Positions 5,546-12,691 of a stretch of DNA of 12,693 nucleotides are shown here, piece after piece. Location of the stretch: the NCBI GenBank assembly GCA_031253365.1, contig JAIRWE010000089.1:1-12693 (forward strand), given 5' to 3'. Below the pieces are notes generated by a model. The model did not search any database, had not been told where the DNA came from, and saw only the letters and a list, made by a program, of their open reading frames with translations. How positions within the stretch are numbered: the stretch's first letter is position 1; each line of letters starts with the position of its first letter. This stretch comes from Oscillospiraceae bacterium (GTDB lineage Bacteria; Bacillota; Clostridia; Oscillospirales; Ruminococcaceae). Made by a program: the position numbers and the translations under genes.

Positions 5546-6303
5546 CCACCATGCTCAACCATCGTCATAACGAGCGGTTCCCCCGAAGTGATTAACACCG
5601 TGTGTTCAAAATGCGCCGACAAGTTCCCGTTAGCCTCCACCACCGTCCAATTATCCGAAAGCGTTCGCGTCCGCGCGGTCGTGGAATTTATCATCGGCTC
5701 AATCGCCAACGTCATCCCCGGCGTAAGCCTCGGCCCCCTGCCCGGCTTTCCGACGTTGGGAACGTTCGGCTCCTCGTGCAAATCCCTGCCGACACCGTGT
5801 CCGAAGTATTCTTCCGGCACGAAGTACCCGCGGCTTTCGCAATAACCCTGAATGGCGCCGGATATATCGCCGACCCTGTTCCCGCTGACAGCCCGCTTTA
5901 TCCCTTCATAAAGGCTCTGCTCGGTGACTTCGAGAAGCCGCCGCGCCTTGCCGGAAATTTCCCCCACCGCGAAAGTCGCCGTGTTGTCGCCGTGATAACC
6001 GTCTTTGAACGCGCCCACGTCGACCGAAACGATGTCGCCTTCCCTCAAAATCCGCTTCTTCGACGGAATCCCGTGAATAAGCTCCTCGTTGACCGAAATG
6101 CAGGCGTTCCCCGGAAAACCGTACAGCCCCTTGAACGACGGCTTGGCGCCCATGCTTTTTATAAAATTCCCCAAAGACTTGTCTATTTCCCACGTGCTGA
6201 CCCCCGGCCGGACGAGACTGCCCGCGTGTTTCAGCGCGAGGGCGGAGATTTCGCACGCTTTGAGCATAATCGGAATTTCCTTCGGGGATTTTACGATTAT
6301 CAT
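5542..6303 (-). CDS. map: Methionine aminopeptidase, type I
   Basis: Removes the initiator methionine from nascent proteins at the ribosome exit. 253 residues, the usual type I length without an N-terminal extension. The five metal ligands of the pita-bread fold are present: D95 (VSVDVGAF), D106 (GDNTATF), H169 (FGHGVGR), E202 (LAIEPM) and E233 (HFEHTVL). H77 in ELIHGIP is the conserved substrate-side histidine. I choose the ATG at 6301-6303, which gives the standard MIIVKSPKEI start 13 bases after adk; an in-frame ATG at 6357 would overlap adk and add 18 unrelated residues. The ribosome binding site is weak. It follows adk as in most Bacillota. Confidence 0.97.
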   Translation of the reverse strand: MIIVKSPKEIPIMLKACEISALALKHAGSLVRPGVSTWEIDKSLGNFIKSMGAKPSFKGLYGFPGNACISVNEELIHGIPSKKRILREGDIVSVDVGAFKDGYHGDNTATFAVGEISGKARRLLEVTEQSLYEGIKRAVSGNRVGDISGAIQGYCESRGYFVPEEYFGHGVGRDLHEEPNVPNVGKPGRGPRLTPGMTLAIEPMINSTTARTRTLSDNWTVVEANGNLSAHFEHTVLITSGEPLVMTMVEHGG

Positions 6304-6316
6304 TCTTTTGCGCGGC

Positions 6317-6949
6317 TCAACAGCCGATAGCCTCGAACGTAAGCCGTTTGGTGTCATCTACCGCTTCCTGCCCTTCGACGATTTTAAGTTTTCCCCTCTT
6401 TGAATAAAAGTCCTTCAAGGGAGCGGTCTTTTCGTGATAGGTTTTAAGCCTTGACAACACGGTTTCGGGTTTGTCGTCGTCCCGTATGACGGCGTCGCCC
6501 CCGCACGCGTCGCACTTGCCTTCCGTCTTGGGCGGCTTGTACACCGTATGGTAGGAAGCGCCGCATTTTTCGCAGACACGCCTGCCGCTCATCCTCGCGC
6601 AAATCCTCTCATCCGAAACGTGTATCTCAATCGCGAGGTCGACGTTCACGCCCATTTCTTCCAGCGTTTCCGCCTGCCGAACGTTGCGGGGGAACCCGTC
6701 GAGAATAAACCCGTTCGCGGCGTCGCTTTCGGCTATCCTGTCTTTCAGAATACCCACGACGATTTCGTCGGGGACAAGGTCGCCCCTGTCCATGTATTCC
6801 TTCGCCGCCAACCCCGCCGCCGTTTTGTTCTTGACCGCCTCGCGCAGCATATTCCCCGTGGAAACGGCGGGAATCGCCAATTTTTCGCGGACGAATTCCG
6901 CCTGCGTTCCTTTGCCCGCCCCCGGCGCCCCTAAAAAAATCAAATTCAT
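6317..6949 (-). CDS. adk: Adenylate kinase, zinc-LID type
   Basis: Interconverts ATP plus AMP with two ADP and so sets the adenylate balance; cytosolic monomer. 210 residues. The P-loop GAPGAGKGT is at 7-15, the AMP-binding STGNMLR at 30-36 and DGFPRN at 84-89. The LID domain carries C126, C129, C146 and C149, the structural zinc site common in Gram-positive adenylate kinases. The ATG at 6947-6949 follows AAGGGCGAG. It sits between secY and map in the conserved spc order. Confidence 0.98.
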   Translation of the reverse strand: MNLIFLGAPGAGKGTQAEFVREKLAIPAVSTGNMLREAVKNKTAAGLAAKEYMDRGDLVPDEIVVGILKDRIAESDAANGFILDGFPRNVRQAETLEEMGVNVDLAIEIHVSDERICARMSGRRVCEKCGASYHTVYKPPKTEGKCDACGGDAVIRDDDKPETVLSRLKTYHEKTAPLKDFYSKRGKLKIVEGQEAVDDTKRLTFEAIGC

Positions 6950-6969
6950 AACACTCGCCCTTTCCCGCG

Positions 6970-8265
6970 TTATTCCAAGAAGCCTTTGTGGTGGCGCATC
7001 ATCATCTGGCTTTCAAGCGTGCGCATGGTTTCAAGCGCGACGCTTACGACGATAAGCACGGTGGTTCCGCCCAGCGAAAGCCCCTGCAACCCCGTAACCT
7101 TTGAAAAAGCGATGGGGAATATCGCCACGAAGCCCAAGAAAATCGCCCCGATAAACGTCACTTTTGAAAGCGAGTTGTGTATAAAATCGGAAGTCGGCTT
7201 ACCCGGACGGTAACCGGGAATGGCGCCGTTGTTTTTCTTTAAGTTGTTGGCGATTTCCACCGGATTATACTGGATGGCCACGTAAAAATAATTGAACGCG
7301 ATGATTAAGACGAAATACAGCGCGGCGTAAACCCAGCTCGACGAATTGAAAGTCCTTACAAAATTGCCCCAGAACCCCGTCGATTGGTTGTCTATCCCGA
7401 AGAAATACAAAATCGTTTGCGGAAGGCTCATAATCGACATCGCGAAGATAATCGGCATAACGCCGGACATCGCGACTTTAATCGGGATGTGCGAGCTTTG
7501 CCCGCCGTACATTTTCCGCCCTACCTGCCGCTTGGCGTATTGGACGGGGATGCGCCTTTCCGCGTTGGACATGGTGACGACAAGCGCAATCATCAGTATA
7601 TAGATTACGAGAATAAGCGGAACGAATACCACGTTTTGCGGTTTCCCCGTGGTTATCTGCCTGAAAAGCCCGACGATTTCCTCCGGGACCCTTGAGATTA
7701 TACCCGCGAACAGTATCATTGAAATACCGTTGCCTATCCCCTTATCGCTGATTTGGTCGCCCAGCCATATAATGAGCGACGCCCCCGCGACGAAGCACCC
7801 GATTATCGTAATCATGGTGATAAACCCGTCGAAGCCCTCGGTATACTTGACCGCGTCAATCCTCAAAAGACCGAAATAAAACGCCGCCGACTGAAAAAGC
7901 CCGATACCCAAAGCGACAAACTTTGTGATTTTGTTGATTTTTTTCCGCCCCTCGTCGCCCTCTTTTGAAAGCCGTTCCAGTACGGGAATCGCCACCGTGA
8001 GGAGCTGCATGATGATTGACGCGTTGATATAGGGCGTAATCGACATCGCGAACAGCGTGCCCTTACCGAGCGCGCCGCCCGTAATGGCGTCGAAATACTG
8101 CATAAGCGTGCCGTCGCCGCCGAGCATTTTCCCGATGGCGTCCGCTTCAAGAAAGGGTACGAAAATATGGGAACCTAACCGGAAAATCATCACAATGAAT
8201 ATCGTAAACAGAATCTTTTTCCGCAGTTCGGCAATTTTCCACGCGTTCCTGAAAATTTCAAACAT
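6970..8265 (-). CDS. secY: Protein translocase channel subunit SecY
   Basis: Central pore of the SecYEG translocon in the cytoplasmic membrane, which exports unfolded proteins with SecA and inserts membrane proteins. 431 residues with about ten membrane segments. Recognisable parts are the plug and second-helix region (GGALGKGTLFAMSITPYINA), IIWLGDQISDKGIGNGISMI, the cytosolic loop RRIPVQYAKRQVG, PGYRPGKPT before the ninth helix, and the C-terminal tail ending MMMRHHKGFLE. The start ATG overlaps the rplO stop by one base (TAATG), so translation is probably coupled. It lies in its standard place between rplO and adk. Confidence 0.98.
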   Translation of the reverse strand: MFEIFRNAWKIAELRKKILFTIFIVMIFRLGSHIFVPFLEADAIGKMLGGDGTLMQYFDAITGGALGKGTLFAMSITPYINASIIMQLLTVAIPVLERLSKEGDEGRKKINKITKFVALGIGLFQSAAFYFGLLRIDAVKYTEGFDGFITMITIIGCFVAGASLIIWLGDQISDKGIGNGISMILFAGIISRVPEEIVGLFRQITTGKPQNVVFVPLILVIYILMIALVVTMSNAERRIPVQYAKRQVGRKMYGGQSSHIPIKVAMSGVMPIIFAMSIMSLPQTILYFFGIDNQSTGFWGNFVRTFNSSSWVYAALYFVLIIAFNYFYVAIQYNPVEIANNLKKNNGAIPGYRPGKPTSDFIHNSLSKVTFIGAIFLGFVAIFPIAFSKVTGLQGLSLGGTTVLIVVSVALETMRTLESQMMMRHHKGFLE

Positions 8266-8765
8266 TAACTTTCACCTGCTTTTTTAACCTTCGCGTTATC
8301 GGGCAGAAACTTGCGCTTTTCGGACGTCTCCTCGGCTTTTCCGCCGGCGGCCAGTATTTTCTGTTTGGCCTGCTCCGAGAATTTCGCGGCTTTGACGACG
8401 AGCTTTTTCGTAAGCACGCCGACGCCGAGGATTTTTATCCCGTCAAGCGGCTTTTTAATCAGCCCCGAAGCGATAATGGCCTGTTCGTCCGCAACCGCCC
8501 CGTCCTCGAAACGCTTTTCCAGGTCGCGGACGTTCACGACGGCGTATTCGGTCTTGAAAATGTTGTTGAATCCCCTTTTGGGCATACGTCTCGCGAGCGA
8601 GGTCTGCCCGCCCTCGAAGCCCGGTCTTACACCGCCGCCCGAACGCGCCCACTGCCCCTTATGACCCTTACCCGCCGTTTTGCCCCAGCCGGAACCGTGT
8701 CCGCGCCCTATACGCTTTACTTCCCTGTTGGAACCCTTGGCGGGGGATAACTCGTGTAATTTCAT
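8265..8765 (-). CDS. rplO: 50S ribosomal protein L15
   Basis: L15, a late-assembly large-subunit protein that binds 23S rRNA through an extended N-terminal half. 166 residues. The glycine-rich RIGRGHGSGWGKTAGKGHKG and the RPGFEGGQTSLARRMPKRGF segment are diagnostic. The C-terminus runs about 20 residues beyond the usual 146, with a charged tail (KAEETSEKRKFLPDNAKVKK). The TAA stop shares a base with the secY start. The gene begins at the ATG at 8763-8765, two bases after the rpmD stop. Confidence 0.97.
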   Translation of the reverse strand: MKLHELSPAKGSNREVKRIGRGHGSGWGKTAGKGHKGQWARSGGGVRPGFEGGQTSLARRMPKRGFNNIFKTEYAVVNVRDLEKRFEDGAVADEQAIIASGLIKKPLDGIKILGVGVLTKKLVVKAAKFSEQAKQKILAAGGKAEETSEKRKFLPDNAKVKKAGES

Positions 8766-8767
8766 GG

Positions 8768-8938
8768 TTACACCTCTTGCACTTCTATCAAATAAGAAAT
8801 TTCCTTTATTTTTCCTCTGGTCGCGGAATTATCCGGCTGCGTCGAAACGTCGCCGATTTTCTTCAACCCGAGCGATTTCGCCGTGTCAATGTGCGAATCC
8901 TTGCGCCCTATCAAAGACTTTACCAATTTTATCCTCAT
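8768..8938 (-). CDS. rpmD: 50S ribosomal protein L30
   Basis: A 56-residue gene found by reading between rplO and rpsE. The peptide begins MRIKLVKSLIGRKDSHIDTA, continues through a KSLGLKKIGD segment and ends IKEISYLIEVQEV, matching the bacterial L30 fold and length (about 55-60). L30 binds 23S rRNA in the large subunit. The ATG at 8936-8938 follows a G-rich site (AGGGGGG), 13 bases after the rpsE stop. The order rpsE-rpmD-rplO is standard. Confidence 0.95.
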   Translation of the reverse strand: MRIKLVKSLIGRKDSHIDTAKSLGLKKIGDVSTQPDNSATRGKIKEISYLIEVQEV

Positions 8939-8951
8939 CGCCGCAACCCCC

Positions 8952-9455
8952 CTAAACAGTAAGAATCTGCTTAACCGTCTTCCCCCGCAGCGAAGCCACC
9001 TCGCTCGCGTTCCTCATGGTCAGCAAGCCCTGCAAAGTCGCCCTGACGACGTTACAGGGGTTATTGGAACGCAGGGATTTCGTCCGTATGTTCCTGATTC
9101 CCGCCGCTTCGACGACCGCGCGAACCGGACCGCCCGCGATAACGCCGGTGCCTTCGGGGGCGGGCTTTAACAAAACAGCCCCCGCGCCGTACCTGCCGAC
9201 GATTTCGTGCGGGATTGTCGTGCCTTTGAGCGAAACCTTCACAAGATTCTTTTTGGCGTCCTCAATCCCTTTGCGAATCGCGTCGGGAACTTCGTTGGAT
9301 TTACCCATTCCGAAACCGACGACCCCGCTCCCGTCGCCCACGACCACAAGCGCGGAAATTTTCATAATGCGTCCGCCCTTGACGGTCTTGGATACCCGCT
9401 TGATATTAACCACCTTTTCGGTGAGTTTATAATCCGCCGCGTTCAGTAAAGCCAT
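8952..9455 (-). CDS. rpsE: 30S ribosomal protein S5
   Basis: S5, 167 residues, at the mRNA entry side of the 30S subunit, with roles in decoding accuracy and mRNA unwinding. The N-terminal double-stranded RNA-binding-like domain contains LTEKVVNIKRVSKTVKGGR, VVVGDGSGVVGFGMGK and EVPDAIRKGIEDAKKNL; the C-terminal domain contains KPAPEGTGVIAGGPVRAVVE and AGIRNIRTKSLRSNNP. The ATG at 9453-9455 is preceded by AGGAGGGG and gives the normal length. An in-frame ATG far upstream would add 73 arginine-rich residues overlapping rplR and is not credible. It lies 17 bases after rplR. Confidence 0.97.
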   Translation of the reverse strand: MALLNAADYKLTEKVVNIKRVSKTVKGGRIMKISALVVVGDGSGVVGFGMGKSNEVPDAIRKGIEDAKKNLVKVSLKGTTIPHEIVGRYGAGAVLLKPAPEGTGVIAGGPVRAVVEAAGIRNIRTKSLRSNNPCNVVRATLQGLLTMRNASEVASLRGKTVKQILTV

Positions 9456-9457
9456 AA

Positions 9458-9465
9458 CCCCTCCT
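9458..9465 (-). promoter_or_regulatory. Ribosome binding site of rpsE
   Basis: AGGAGGGG on the minus strand, two bases before the ATG at 9453-9455 counting from its last G. It supports the 167-residue start over the much longer open frame that overlaps rplR. Confidence 0.7.
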
Positions 9466-9472
9466 GCAAAAG

Positions 9473-9832
9473 TCAAAATTTCAGTCCGCCCTCGCGGGCG
9501 CCTTCCGCCAACGCCGCCACCCTTCCGTGATAAACGTAGCCGGAACGGTCGAACACGACTTCGGTTATACCCGCTTTTTTCGCTTTTTCGGCAATCGCCA
9601 GCCCGATTTTCTTCGCCGCCTCGACGTTTCCGCCGTAATCGGCGAATTCCTTCCCGACGGTTGAAGCCGCGCAAAGCGTCACCCCTTTGTCGTCGTCGAT
9701 AAGCTGGGCGTAAATATGCGCCGCCGAACGAAACACGTTCAAACGGGGGCGGGCGGCCGTTCCGCTGACCTTGCCCCTCACGCGCTTATGGCGACGAAGC
9801 CTGCCTTTGTTTTTATCAATCGGTTTAATCAT
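9473..9832 (-). CDS. rplR: 50S ribosomal protein L18
   Basis: L18, 119 residues, which binds 5S rRNA with L5 and docks it in the central protuberance. Family segments are RLRRHKRVRGKVSGTAARPR, LNVFRSAAHIYAQLIDD, AAKKIGLAIAEKAKKAGI and the C-terminal FDRSGYVYHGRVAALAEGAR with GGLKF at the end. The ATG at 9830-9832 follows GGGGGAAAAAGG. The 58-base gap before it, after rplF, is longer than most gaps here and holds a short tandem repeat. Confidence 0.97.
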   Translation of the reverse strand: MIKPIDKNKGRLRRHKRVRGKVSGTAARPRLNVFRSAAHIYAQLIDDDKGVTLCAASTVGKEFADYGGNVEAAKKIGLAIAEKAKKAGITEVVFDRSGYVYHGRVAALAEGAREGGLKF

Positions 9833-9852
9833 CCTTTTTCCCCCGTAACCCG

Positions 9853-9880
9853 AATCCTAAATCCTGAATCCTGAATCCTG
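9853..9880. repeat. Four-copy 7-bp tandem repeat in the rplF-rplR gap
   Basis: Units AATCCTA, AATCCTG, AATCCTG, AATCCTG follow one another without gaps. It is next to a small palindrome, GCCGCTTGCGGC (9880-9891), that abuts the rplF stop codon. On the minus strand each unit reads CAGGATT, which contains AGGA, but it is too far from rplR to act as its ribosome binding site. Probably a slippage-prone microsatellite. Confidence 0.85.
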
Positions 9881-9890
9881 CCGCTTGCGG

Positions 9891-10436
9891 CTATTTCTTG
9901 CCTTTGCCCGCCTTGCCTTCCTTGCGGACAATCGTTTCGTCGGCGTATTTGATTCCCTTGCCCTTGTAGGGTTCCGGCGGACGCAAGCCCCGCACCTGCG
10001 CGGCGAACTGCCCCACCTTCTGTTTATCCGTGCCGTTTATGATTATCTTGTTGGGCGAAGACGCTTCGGTGGTAATGTCGTCGGTATCCGAAACGACCAC
10101 GGGGTGCGAGAAACCCAGCGTTAAATTCAAGTCCTTCCCCGTTTTCTGGCAGCGATAACCCACGCCGTTTATTTCCAGCTCTTTTTTGAAGCCGACGGTC
10201 ACGCCCGTCACCATATTGTCGATAAGCGTCCTCGTCAGCCCGTGAAGCGAGCGGTCGCTCTTGCTTTGCGTTTCGGGCGTAACCCTTATCACCCCGTCCA
10301 CGAACGCGATTTTCATCGACGGCTTGAAACTCCCCGAAAGGACGCCCTTCGGCCCTTTGACCGTAACCGCGCACCCGTCTATCTTAACGTCCACCCCCGC
10401 GGGAACGGCGATAGGCATTTTCCCTATTCTTGACAT
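9891..10436 (-). CDS. rplF: 50S ribosomal protein L6
   Basis: L6, 181 residues, two tandem alpha-beta domains near the factor-binding site of the large subunit. It begins MSRIGKMPIAVPAGVDVKID; the middle has SLHGLTRTLIDNMVTGVTVG and the C-terminal signature is EPYKGKGIKYADE, followed by a lysine-rich tail. I use the ATG at 10434-10436, which has GAGGGGGAG just upstream and gives the standard start; an in-frame ATG 12 codons earlier overlaps rpsH. The gap after rpsH is 10 bases. Confidence 0.97.
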   Translation of the reverse strand: MSRIGKMPIAVPAGVDVKIDGCAVTVKGPKGVLSGSFKPSMKIAFVDGVIRVTPETQSKSDRSLHGLTRTLIDNMVTGVTVGFKKELEINGVGYRCQKTGKDLNLTLGFSHPVVVSDTDDITTEASSPNKIIINGTDKQKVGQFAAQVRGLRPPEPYKGKGIKYADETIVRKEGKAGKGKK

Positions 10437-10446
10437 ACTCTCCCCC

Positions 10447-10845
10447 TCACCAGACAAACGCGAGGATTTCACCGCCGACGCGCTGCGCCCTCGCCTTTTT
10501 GTCGGTCATAATCCCCTTCGACGTGGACACGATGGCGACGCCCAAACCCTTCATAACCTTAGGCATTTCCTTAGAGTTTGAATAAATCCTCAACCCGGGT
10601 TTTGAAACCCTGCGAAGCCCCGTAATCACCTGCGTTTTGTTTTCCGTGTATTTCAGGGTAATTCTGATTAAACCCTGCCTGCTGTCCTCGATAATCCTGA
10701 AACCCTTTATATACCCCTCCTCCTGTAAAATCCGGGCGATTTGCCTTTTCATGCCCGAACAGGGGATATCAACGACCGGATGCTTCGCCGCGTTGGCGTT
10801 ACGTATCCTTGTAAGCATATCCGCGATTGTATCGGTAGTCTGCAT
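10447..10845 (-). CDS. rpsH: 30S ribosomal protein S8
   Basis: S8, 132 residues, a primary 16S rRNA binder that organises the central domain of the 30S subunit and is the spc operon repressor in E. coli. It begins MQTTDTIADMLTRIRNANAA and ends with the conserved STSKGIMTDKKARAQRVGGE segment and a final tryptophan. The ATG at 10843-10845 follows GAAGGAGG. The gap upstream, to rpsN, is unusually long (124 bases). Confidence 0.98.
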   Translation of the reverse strand: MQTTDTIADMLTRIRNANAAKHPVVDIPCSGMKRQIARILQEEGYIKGFRIIEDSRQGLIRITLKYTENKTQVITGLRRVSKPGLRIYSNSKEMPKVMKGLGVAIVSTSKGIMTDKKARAQRVGGEILAFVW

Positions 10846-10969
10846 ATTTCTTCCTCCTTCGTAATACTTCGGGAACCCCCGCGAACGGCACGCCCGACGG
10901 ACGGGCGTTCGTGAAAACCTCCGGGCAACCTCCGAAACCTTTTCCGCCGCTTTCCGGAGTTCGCTTTTG
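10846..10969. other. Long rpsN-rpsH intergenic region with a GC-rich hairpin
   Basis: This 124-base gap contains no gene of its own. CGCCCG (10891-10896), loop ACGGA and CGGGCG (10902-10907) form a strong stem that extends through CGAA (10882-10885) and TTCG (10908-10911) with a left-side bulge. On the minus strand CGGAGGTT occurs once in the form TCGGAGGTT and once as CCGGAGGTT a few bases later. No T tract follows the hairpin and no convincing promoter is present. It may be a leader for S8 control or a remnant of an insertion. Confidence 0.5.
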
Positions 10970-11155
10970 TCACCAAGACGCCTTCTTCACGCCGGGAATA
11001 TGCCCTTTATACGCCAATTCCCTGAAACAAATCCTGCAAATCCCGAACTTACGCAAATACGCGTGCGGTCTTCCGCACAGCTTGCACCTGTTGTAACCCC
11101 GGGTGGAAAATTTAGGCTCGCGTTTTTGTTTAGCAATCATCGATTTCTTCGCCAT
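10970..11155 (-). CDS. rpsN: 30S ribosomal protein S14, zinc type
   Basis: Short S14 (type Z), 61 residues, in the 30S head. C24, C27, C40 and C43 form the zinc site (RCKLCGRPHAYLRKFGICRICF). The protein begins MAKKSMIAKQKREPKFSTRG and ends GVKKASW, both typical. The ATG at 11153-11155 follows ACAGGAGAA, 27 bases after rplE. This short zinc form is standard in the spc operon of Bacillota. Confidence 0.98.
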   Translation of the reverse strand: MAKKSMIAKQKREPKFSTRGYNRCKLCGRPHAYLRKFGICRICFRELAYKGHIPGVKKASW

Positions 11156-11182
11156 AAAACTTCTCCTGTTTTTTATGTCCCG

Positions 11183-11722
11183 TTATTTCGCGAAAGGCGC
11201 GCCCATAAGCGAGAGCAATTCCTTCGCTTCCTCGTCGGTTTTCGCCGTGGTGACAAAATTTATATCCATTCCCCGAACCGCGTCGATTTTATCGTATTCT
11301 ATCTCGGGGAAAATGAGCTGCTCCTTTATCCCGACGGAATAATTCCCGCGCCCGTCGAACGAGTCGGGGCTAATCCCGCGAAAGTCACGCACACGCGGGA
11401 GCGCGGCGTTGAAAAACCTGTCGAGAAACTCGTACATGGCGTCGTCGCGAAGCGTCAGCTTGACGCCGACGATGTTCCCCTCGCGCAGCTTGAAATTGGC
11501 GACGGACTTCTTCGCTTTGCACACGACGGGCTTCTGCCCCGTTATGGCTTTTATATCGTTCATAATCCCGTCGATTACCTTGGGGTTGTCCTTGGCTTCC
11601 CCGCAACCGACGTTGATGGTGATTTTATCAATTTTGGGAACCTGCATCACGCTTTTGTACTTGAATTTTTTGTAAAGCGCGGGAAGCACCGTTTCCTTGT
11701 AATAAGTTTTCATTCTTGCCAT
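11183..11722 (-). CDS. rplE: 50S ribosomal protein L5
   Basis: L5, 179 residues, which binds 5S rRNA and contacts P-site tRNA and the 30S head protein S13. Typical parts are VMQVPKIDKITINVGCGEA, AITGQKPVVCKAKKSVANFK, LREGNIVGVKLTLR, PRVRDFRGISPDSFDGRGNY and the C-terminal GMDINFVTTAKTDEEAKELL. The ATG at 11720-11722 follows AAAGGAG with fairly long spacing; a second ATG three codons later would also fit. It lies 45 bases after rplX. Confidence 0.98.
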   Translation of the reverse strand: MARMKTYYKETVLPALYKKFKYKSVMQVPKIDKITINVGCGEAKDNPKVIDGIMNDIKAITGQKPVVCKAKKSVANFKLREGNIVGVKLTLRDDAMYEFLDRFFNAALPRVRDFRGISPDSFDGRGNYSVGIKEQLIFPEIEYDKIDAVRGMDINFVTTAKTDEEAKELLSLMGAPFAK

Positions 11723-11767
11723 GACGTTTGTTTCTCCTTTTGAAAGCGGGAACCGCCGTTCGGGAAA

Positions 11768-12115
11768 TCAGATGACTGCGCCGCATTTTTTGCAAACGCG
11801 GACTTTTTCTTTTTTGTCGCCTTTTTCCCTGAAATCGTGACCCACGCGCGTGGGTTTGTCGCATTTCGGGCAGACGAGCTGAACCTTGCAGGCGTAGACG
11901 GGCGCTTCCGCCTCGACTATTCCCCCCGGTTTCTGCCCCCTGGGCTTGACGTGCTTTTTAACCCTGTTTATCCCCTCGATGATGACCTTGCCCTCTTTCG
12001 GGCTGACTTCAAGAATCTTCCCCGTTTTACGCACGCCAGGCTTTGAGAATTTGTCTTTGTACTTGCCTGTCATAAGCGCGACGACGTCGCCTTTCTTGAC
12101 GTGTAAACAATTCAT
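11768..12115 (-). CDS. rplX: 50S ribosomal protein L24, zinc-ribbon form
   Basis: L24, 115 residues, an assembly initiator that binds the 5-prime domain of 23S rRNA near the tunnel exit. The N-terminal KOW motif lies in VKKGDVVALMTGKYKDK, followed by GKVIIEGINRVKKHVKP. The C-terminus carries C82, C85, C108 and C111 in two CPKC/CKKC knuckles, a zinc-ribbon form found in part of the family. The ATG at 12113-12115 follows TGAGG. It is 11 bases after rplN. Confidence 0.97.
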   Translation of the reverse strand: MNCLHVKKGDVVALMTGKYKDKFSKPGVRKTGKILEVSPKEGKVIIEGINRVKKHVKPRGQKPGGIVEAEAPVYACKVQLVCPKCDKPTRVGHDFREKGDKKEKVRVCKKCGAVI

Positions 12116-12126
12116 CGTCTTTTACC

Positions 12127-12495
12127 TCACAACACTTCCGGGGCCAGCGAAAGAATTTTGATGTATTCCTTTTCGCGCAGTTCCCTCGCAACCGGGCCGA
12201 AAATGCGCGTTCCCCTGGGATTCTTATCTTCCTTGATAATGACAGCCGCGTTCTCGTCGAAACGTATATAAGTCCCGTCGGCTCTGCGGACGCCGGAAGC
12301 GGAGCGAACAATCACGCATCTTACGACGTCGCCCTTTTTAACCGTTCCGCCGGGGTTGGCTTTCTTCACCGAAGCGACGATAACGTCGCCGATGTTGGCG
12401 TACCTTTTGCGCGTTCCGCCCAGCACGCGGATACACATGACCTCTTTCGCGCCGGTATTGTCGGCGACTTTAAGGCGCGATTGCATCTGAATCAT
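12127..12495 (-). CDS. rplN: 50S ribosomal protein L14
   Basis: L14, 122 residues, on the interface side of the large subunit where it forms bridges to 16S rRNA and contacts L19. It begins MIQMQSRLKVADNTGAKEVM and contains VLGGTRKRYANIGDVIVASV, KKGDVVRCVIVRSA and FDENAAVIIKEDKNPRGTRI. The ATG at 12493-12495 follows AAGGAGATATT. Normally rpsQ lies directly upstream; here about 50 bases separate the start from the right terminal repeat, and no S17 coding sequence is visible. Confidence 0.98.
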   Translation of the reverse strand: MIQMQSRLKVADNTGAKEVMCIRVLGGTRKRYANIGDVIVASVKKANPGGTVKKGDVVRCVIVRSASGVRRADGTYIRFDENAAVIIKEDKNPRGTRIFGPVARELREKEYIKILSLAPEVL

Positions 12496-12546
12496 CGTAA
12501 TATCTCCTTAACGGACAGCCGACGACACAAAATCGGCGGCGGTCAT

Positions 12547-12691
12547 TAGACCTCTTGCGAAACTGAATTGTGGTGGATTTTTGTGTGGATTTTTCGTCAG
12601 ACAAGGCAATTTTGACGATAATATCCGCGATATTTGAGGAAAAATTAACGCGGTATGACGGAAAATCAGCCGAAAAGACATTGCGATTTAG
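12547..12691 (-). repeat. Terminal inverted repeat, right copy (MITE or IS end, truncated at window edge)
   Basis: This is the inverted partner of 1-145, 142 of 145 bases identical. Its inner end, AGACCTCTTGCGAAACTGAA, faces rplN, and its outer end runs into the window edge at ATTTAGTT. It replaces the sequence where rpsQ is expected upstream of rplN. I see no convincing promoter pointing toward rplN inside it. No transposase reading frame is visible. Confidence 0.8.

Noticed and set aside
5602..6330. Long plus-strand open frame opposite map
   Set aside because: It is the antisense shadow of a clear methionine aminopeptidase gene, without a ribosome binding site or family features. The same applies to plus-strand frames at 1460-2053, 2842-3444 and 10967-11743.
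6304..6357. Longer start for methionine aminopeptidase
   Set aside because: It overlaps the end of adk and adds residues that type I enzymes lack.
9456..9674. A 73-residue arginine-rich N-terminal extension of rpsE
   Set aside because: It overlaps rplR in another frame, and the strong AGGAGGGG site plus the standard S5 N-terminus mark the ATG at 9453-9455.
12508..12545. Remnant of rpsQ upstream of rplN
   Set aside because: The short frame there reads MTAADFVSSAVR and stop, which does not resemble the S17 C-terminus.
12547..12691. Outward promoter in the right repeat driving rplN
   Set aside because: TTGCCT and TTGTCT boxes occur on the minus strand, but nothing like TATAAT lies 16-18 bases downstream.
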